From: an uncultured Clostridia bacterium
GTDB lineage: Bacteria; Bacillota; Clostridia; Lachnospirales; Lachnospiraceae
Length of the DNA: 17,994 nt
Assembly: GCA_947304065.1 (NCBI GenBank)
Contig: CAMZAI010000029.1
Location: 1 to 17,994, forward strand
Reading direction: 5' to 3'
This document shows positions 13,104 through 17,994 of this stretch, piece by piece. A program made the translations under genes and the position numbers. Numbering within the stretch: the stretch's first letter is position 1; each line of letters begins with the position of its first letter. The notes under the pieces are model-generated. The model was not told where the DNA came from and ran no database searches. It was given only the letters and a program-made list of their open reading frames with translations.

Positions 13104-16100
13104 TTACTTAAGCTTGTAGATCTTATCGAACATATCCTTTGCGGATTCGATCTCATCGGCGGTAGCGATCATCGCTGTGCCCATGTTCTCGTAAGCTTCT
13201 CTTACTGCGGGAACCGCTGCGATGATATCGTCAACGGTCAGATCCCGGATGGCTGCCGCAATGTCATACTCGGGGCTGTGTCCGTCGCCCGCAGCGAGGT
13301 AATAAAGCTCGGTGCTGGCCATGTTCCACTTACCGGTAGGAGTGATGAGCTGCGAGATAAGCTGAAGCTTGAAGCCGTCCATATAATCCTCGATCATCGG
13401 AGCGTAAGCTTCGAGCATATCGGGAGTCGTAAGGATGTCTGCGAAAGGTCCTATAACCTCGGGCGAGCGGTAAAGCTGTGCGTATACAAGTCCGTCCGAA
13501 GTAGCGCCGCAGTATGCGCCGTACGCGCCCAAAACATATCTGAACTGAGGGATGTAAACGGCGTTGCTCATAAATGAAAGGGCAACCATCTCTGCTGCAA
13601 GCTCCTTAACATCGCTGTTGTCTCCCGAATATAATGACATCAGGAATCCTGCCTGTGTGTTCATCTCAAGAGCCATCGTCTTGATGTTTTTGGACTTCTC
13701 ACCGATCTTTGCTACCGTTCCGGCCTTATAAGTCTTATTCTTCTTGGGAAGGCGTGCAAGCATCGAATCAACCGACGCCTTTCTGCTTTCCTCGCTTCCT
13801 ACGACTCTGATAATGCAGTTCTGGCGCTTTACAACGTTCTTCATGGAATTGCTCATTCCAACCAGATACTGCTCAAAGCCTTCGTCGCTCGAGATCGCTT
13901 CCTTGAGGAAGTTATACTCGGTAATACCGTTCAGATACCACGAAAGCGCCATCGAATAGCTCGTAGGTGCGCCTGCAGCGTACTGAAGGAGGCTGTTCAC
14001 GGTGCCGGGATCCGAGTAAGTGCCTAAGGAGTACATTGCCATCTGGCCGATGTAAGCAGCATTGTAAGGATCTGTGATATCCGTATTGTAAAGCATGTCG
14101 AATACGTGATCGAGCGCCTTCTCAAGATTGTCGTTGAATGCGTAGAACGAAACAACCAGCGAAGGAACTTCCTTGCCGTTTACTTCCTGCGACGCGATGC
14201 GGGCGCTGAAGTTATTGACATACTTTCTTGCGTCGTTGGAAACCTGCTCCTGTGTACGTGTCGTGGTAGACAGACCGAGGCATCCGATGTACTCGTTCAG
14301 GTATCTAACCTGCTTCTTGTTGAGGTTCGAGATATCGAAGGAGTATCTGTAGAAGGATACGTCGCTGTCGATATTCGCGGTAACGATGGTAACGCCGTTC
14401 TTCTCTGTACGCTTTGTATCATAAACGGGAGCTGTAACGTCAAGCTTTCCGGGATCAACGGTAACAAGCTTTGCAAGCGTCTCGTCGTTGGTGCCTTCCG
14501 CGCTGTTCCACTCATTGTAAGCCTTGGTCTGCTCAACGAGCTTCTTCAGCTCCTTCTCGCTCATTGCCGCCTTCTTGGCTGCGAGCTTCTCTGCAAGAGC
14601 TGCCTCGTTCTTCTCGGCAAGACCGGGCTCGGGGGTAACTGCATAGAGAAGGTTGTTCTTATTCTTTACAACTGCCTTTTCAAAGAGAGGGAGTACCTTA
14701 TTCTCGTCAAAGATCGCACCGAGCTTGCCCATGAGGTCTTCCTCAAGGATCATGCCCTCGATGTCCTGAGCCTCAATTGCGCGGGTGATCGCGGAAACTG
14801 TGGATACGCCTATACCGTTCGTATTCAGTGCAAGCTCCTCGGCAAGAGCCTCTTCCTCGAACATGCAGTCAAGTGTTTCCTTATCGAGCTCCGACTTTAC
14901 GATCGCAGCAAACTGCTCGTCAACTATCTTCTTGAACTCTTCCGCACGCGAGGTGTCGGCGTCGTAAGCGTATACAAGGAACTGACGCTGATCGCCGAGG
15001 GTGTAGGGCGAAAGAACATAAGCCGAGCCGATGCCCGATGCGTTGAGTGCCTGCATTATGGGAGAGGTGATCTCATTCTCATAATTGGCAAGAAGGCTGA
15101 GTGCATTGTACTCAACATAAGAAAGATCGTCGGGAAGATCCCAGATGTAAAGGAGACGTCCCGAAAGATCCTCGGTATTGGCGGCAACGGGGAACTTGTC
15201 CTCTACGATGCCGTAATTTCCCTTGGGAACGTACTTCTCGGGAGCATGGAATTCTTCTCTCTCAAACTCGCCGAAATAGCTGTCAAATTTCTCGAGCCAC
15301 TTGTCGTAGTTGATATCGCCGTATACAAGTACGGAGCAGTTCGAAGGATGATAGCACTCGTTATAGAACTTGATCAGCTGATCGTAGGTGATGTCCAGGA
15401 TAGTATCCGGTACGCCGCCGCTGATATAAGCATAGTTCGAATCGGGATAAAGATGTCTGAAAACGTAATTGAGGGTGAAGGAATCGAGATCGGAAAGTGA
15501 GCCCTTCATCTCATTGTAAACAACACCGGTAACGGTAAGGGGATCGTTCACATCCTCGAGAACGTATCTCCACGCCTCACGGTAGAAGTAATTGGGATCG
15601 TTCCTTACTGCGCCGTGGAACGAGCAGTCAAGATAGTAATCCGCACCGTTCATCAGCTCCTGCTCATCGAGCGAAGCTACATAGTAGTTCGTTGACGAAT
15701 GCCATGTAGTGGCATTGATGTCGGTGATGAATCCCTGTGATGACAGATCGAAGAAAACATCGAGTCCGGGATATTTCTCACTGGCTGCGCATACGGAATG
15801 CTCAAGGATATGGAGTCTTCCTGTATCATCCGAAGGCTCGGTCTTGAACAGGATGCCGAATGCTCTCTCGGGGTCGTCATTTACAAGCATATAAACCTTC
15901 GCGCCTGTCTTGTCATGCTCCCAGACCTGAAGCATGCCGCCTTCCTCTTCTTCTGCTGAAAGGATATCGAGTGTGAATCCGTGAGCCTTTGCTCCGGGTA
16001 CCAGTCTGGTGCTGATCAGCATGGGTTTCTCGTCCGCGCGGACCTCTGTTCTTGCATTACCTGAACAGAATGAACCGAACGCGAGCATAAAAGCGAGAAC

Positions 16101-16130
16101 GATCGCTGTCAGTCTCGTGAATTTTTTCAT
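13104..16130 (-). CDS. Secreted M16C (PreP/falcilysin-type) zinc metallopeptidase
   Basis: Protein of 1008 residues, normal for a full-length M16C enzyme. Residues 1-32 form a signal peptide (KKFTRLTAIVLAFMLAFGS, then a likely cleavage after VRA). A Cys at 22 lies near its end, but there is no proper lipobox. The inverted zinc motif is H107-I-L-E110-H111, with the third zinc ligand E207 in VVYNEMKG. The spacing of 95 residues between H111 and E207 matches PreP-type enzymes rather than the shorter spacing of pitrilysin. Later parts hold the M16C-associated region and a catalytically inactive second half. Known: these enzymes degrade peptides inside a closed two-half chamber. Inferred: it works outside the membrane on peptides. 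AAGGAGG sits 8 bases before the ATG, and the gene has its own strong promoter. Confidence 0.93.
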   Translation of the reverse strand: MKKFTRLTAIVLAFMLAFGSFCSGNARTEVRADEKPMLISTRLVPGAKAHGFTLDILSAEEEEGGMLQVWEHDKTGAKVYMLVNDDPERAFGILFKTEPSDDTGRLHILEHSVCAASEKYPGLDVFFDLSSQGFITDINATTWHSSTNYYVASLDEQELMNGADYYLDCSFHGAVRNDPNYFYREAWRYVLEDVNDPLTVTGVVYNEMKGSLSDLDSFTLNYVFRHLYPDSNYAYISGGVPDTILDITYDQLIKFYNECYHPSNCSVLVYGDINYDKWLEKFDSYFGEFEREEFHAPEKYVPKGNYGIVEDKFPVAANTEDLSGRLLYIWDLPDDLSYVEYNALSLLANYENEITSPIMQALNASGIGSAYVLSPYTLGDQRQFLVYAYDADTSRAEEFKKIVDEQFAAIVKSELDKETLDCMFEEEALAEELALNTNGIGVSTVSAITRAIEAQDIEGMILEEDLMGKLGAIFDENKVLPLFEKAVVKNKNNLLYAVTPEPGLAEKNEAALAEKLAAKKAAMSEKELKKLVEQTKAYNEWNSAEGTNDETLAKLVTVDPGKLDVTAPVYDTKRTEKNGVTIVTANIDSDVSFYRYSFDISNLNKKQVRYLNEYIGCLGLSTTTRTQEQVSNDARKYVNNFSARIASQEVNGKEVPSLVVSFYAFNDNLEKALDHVFDMLYNTDITDPYNAAYIGQMAMYSLGTYSDPGTVNSLLQYAAGAPTSYSMALSWYLNGITEYNFLKEAISSDEGFEQYLVGMSNSMKNVVKRQNCIIRVVGSEESRKASVDSMLARLPKKNKTYKAGTVAKIGEKSKNIKTMALEMNTQAGFLMSLYSGDNSDVKELAAEMVALSFMSNAVYIPQFRYVLGAYGAYCGATSDGLVYAQLYRSPEVIGPFADILTTPDMLEAYAPMIEDYMDGFKLQLISQLITPTGKWNMASTELYYLAAGDGHSPEYDIAAAIRDLTVDDIIAAVPAVREAYENMGTAMIATADEIESAKDMFDKIYKLK

Positions 16131-16188
16131 TTCTACTTCCTCCTTATAAATACTGAGAATCGATCCTTAAAAAATCACTCTCGAAGCT

Positions 16189-16217
16189 ATTATAGTACGC
16201 GCGGCGCACAATGTAAA
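16189..16217 (-). promoter_or_regulatory. Sigma-A promoter of the M16C peptidase
   Basis: The minus strand shows TTTACA (16212-16217), a 17-base spacer and TATAAT (16189-16194), near-consensus. The spacer is GC-rich (GCGCCGCGCG), which may set its supercoiling response. The leader is about 50 bases. Confidence 0.75.
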
Positions 16218-16260
16218 ACTCAAATTCTCACGCAACGGATAAAAAAACTCTAAATTCTTC
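16215..16260. repeat. Imperfect direct repeat between two divergent promoters
   Basis: AAAACTC-AAATTCTC (16215-16229) recurs as AAAACTCTAAATTCTTC (16244-16260), about 29 bases or roughly three helical turns apart. It lies between the peptidase -35 and the ABC promoter. Such spacing suits a regulator bound on one face of the DNA. No regulator is identified and the region is AT-rich, so chance is possible. Confidence 0.35.
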
Positions 16261-16269
16261 GAAACCGAG

Positions 16270-16298
16270 TTCTCATTTTACGAAAAAGAGCATATAAT
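16270..16298 (+). promoter_or_regulatory. Promoter of the ABC transporter operon
   Basis: TTCTCA (16270-16275), a 17-base spacer and a perfect TATAAT (16293-16298) lie about 42 bases before the ABC ATPase start codon. Confidence 0.65.
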
Positions 16299-16340
16299 GG
16301 GGACATATCAGATTATACGAAAGAAAAAGGCGGTGTCTCA

Positions 16341-17042
<702 letters not shown>

Positions 17043-17056
17043 CTAGCAGACAGCAG

Positions 17057-17072
17057 TTGTGCTTCGGCACGG
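17057..17072 (+). other. UUCG hairpin between ABC ATPase and permease genes
   Basis: TTGTGC-TTCG-GCACGG folds into a four-pair GC-containing stem plus two G-U pairs, capped by the exceptionally stable C(UUCG)G tetraloop. It lies between the ATPase stop (17042) and the permease ribosome binding site. No U-run follows, so it is not a terminator. It may block 3' decay or define an RNase cut, adjusting ATPase to permease ratio. Confidence 0.5.
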
Positions 17073-17085
17073 AACGGAGAGCAAT

Positions 17086-17994
17086 ATGAATCGCAGTATG
17101 TGGAAGACGACCCTGCGCGAGATTCGCGCCAGCTTAGGGCGTTATCTTGCCATTTTTGCGATCATTGCGCTCGGAGTCGGCTTTTTCTCGGGCCTTAAAG
17201 TAACAGGTCCGGCGATGGTAAAGGTGGCCGACAGCTTCTTAAAAGACCACCGTTTCTTTGACTACCGTCTCATCTCCACCCTCGGACTCACCGAGGACGA
17301 TGTGGCTGCGATCAGCTCTGCCGGCAGCGTCAGGACCGCTGTCGGAGCATATCAGGCCGACGCCGTCGTTACCAACGGTTCGAGCGAGTCAGCCGTGCGC
17401 TTCCATTCACTTTCCACCGATATCAATACGCCCTCTCTCACCGTGGGCCGTCTTCCCGAGCGTTCGGGCGAGGCTCTCGCTGACGCGCGCTTCTGCTCAG
17501 AGTCGATGATCGGACAGACGATCCGTCTTGCCGACTCGAACAGTGAAGACAATCTTGATAATTTTAAGCGCCGCGATTTTACCATCGTGGGCCTTGCATA
17601 TTCCCCTCTGTATCTTAATTACGAACGCGGCACGACCTCGGTCGGCAACGGTTCTTTGAGCTACTTCAGCTTCATTCTTCCAGAGGATTTCGACATGGAA
17701 GTCTTCACCGACATCTATGTGAAGACAGATTCCGACCCCTATATCTATTCCGACGAATACAACGATCTAAAAGACGGCCTTAAGCCTTCTATGGAGACTC
17801 TCCTAACCGATCGCGCGACGATCCGCTACAACGGTCTTTATTCGGATGCGAACGAAGAACTTGAAGACGCCCGCAAAGAACTGAACGACGCAGAGCAGAA
17901 GCTCGCCGATGCGCATAAAGAGATCGAGGACGGAAAGGTCGAGATCGCTGACGGCGAGAAAGAACTCGAAGACGCAAGAGCAGAGATCGCGGAC
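17086..17994 (+). CDS. FtsX-type ABC transporter permease, partial, with coiled-coil ectodomain
   Basis: Starts at 17086 with CGGAGAG about 6 bases upstream and runs off the right edge, with 303 residues visible. A first transmembrane helix at about 18-38 (RYLAIFAIIALGVGFFSGL) follows a short basic cytoplasmic start (MWKTTLREIRASLG). Residues about 40-250 form an extracellular MacB-like domain (around TVGRLPERSGEALAD and FTIVGLAYSP). From about 257 to the edge the chain is in regular heptads of the type x-E-L/I-x-D-A/G-x (KELNDAE, QKLADAH, KEIEDGK, and so on), a highly charged coiled coil. Related Gram-positive permeases exceed 1000 residues and carry such a coil before the FtsX core helices. 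These lie beyond the window here. It pairs with the ATPase encoded just upstream. Confidence 0.88.
   Translation, partial: MNRSMWKTTLREIRASLGRYLAIFAIIALGVGFFSGLKVTGPAMVKVADSFLKDHRFFDYRLISTLGLTEDDVAAISSAGSVRTAVGAYQADAVVTNGSSESAVRFHSLSTDINTPSLTVGRLPERSGEALADARFCSESMIGQTIRLADSNSEDNLDNFKRRDFTIVGLAYSPLYLNYERGTTSVGNGSLSYFSFILPEDFDMEVFTDIYVKTDSDPYIYSDEYNDLKDGLKPSMETLLTDRATIRYNGLYSDANEELEDARKELNDAEQKLADAHKEIEDGKVEIADGEKELEDARAEIAD

Noticed and set aside
14106..15500. Long open frame (464 codons) on the plus strand, opposite the M16C peptidase
   Set aside because: It is antisense to a gene with clear catalytic motifs, has no ribosome binding site, and its Leu/Val/Arg/Cys-rich composition is typical of a codon-bias shadow.
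16060..16130. Lipoprotein signal in the M16C peptidase (Cys22)
   Set aside because: The residues before Cys are G-S-F, which does not fit the L-A/S-G/A-C lipobox. A type I signal peptide cut near VRA is more likely.

Overview
The window looks like chromosomal DNA of a Gram-positive Clostridia bacterium, most likely Lachnospirales or a close relative. The basis is indirect: Bacillus-like AGGAGG ribosome binding sites and sigma-A type promoters, a YgiQ gene next to a small four-cysteine protein of the DUF6472 type, a SpoVK/CbbX-type AAA+ protein, a secreted M16C peptidase, and an ABC permease with a long coiled-coil ectodomain. No rRNA, tRNA, insertion sequence, phage gene or CRISPR array was seen. 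Coding density is high and no gene-free stretch reaches 300 bases.

Left block (1-3809). Three minus-strand genes run SPFH/double zinc ribbon protein, then zinc-ribbon membrane protein, then TPM-domain protein (cut by the left edge). This matches the content of the ydjI, ydjG and ydjH part of the Bacillus subtilis pspA-ydjGHI envelope-stress operon, but no pspA lies next to it here. A strong promoter drives the block, and a perfect hairpin between the first two genes may keep the SPFH product in excess. A divergent gene for a 172-residue HTH protein with a C-x3-C-x3-C motif starts from the same intergenic region.

Middle block (3829-9517). A hybrid histidine kinase, YgiQ radical SAM protein, a DUF6472-like protein and a cytoplasmic clan GH-A (GH26-like) glycosidase all read on the minus strand. 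The first two overlap by 4 bases, the third follows after 20, and the fourth after 73. The run has a promoter before the kinase and a bidirectional terminator after the glycosidase, so it may be one transcript.

Right-middle block (9552-16217). Divergent from the kinase is a two-gene unit: a 63-residue unknown protein whose 3' end overlaps an XRE-TPR regulator. Convergent with it are a secreted M16C zinc peptidase and a 696-residue AAA+ ATPase. The ATPase's intrinsic terminator appears to lie inside the coding sequence of the XRE-TPR gene.

Right end (16270-17994). A MacB/LolD-type ABC ATPase and an FtsX-type permease, cut by the right edge, are transcribed away from the peptidase. A UUCG hairpin separates them. 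Near the edge the permease enters regular seven-residue repeats.

I do not see a clearly new defence or mobile system. The strongest leads are the pspA-less SPFH/zinc-ribbon/TPM unit with its divergent Cys-motif regulator, the kinase-YgiQ-DUF6472-glycosidase cluster, the small ORF coupled to the XRE-TPR regulator, the unexplained N-terminal half of the AAA+ protein, and the terminator inside a convergent gene.
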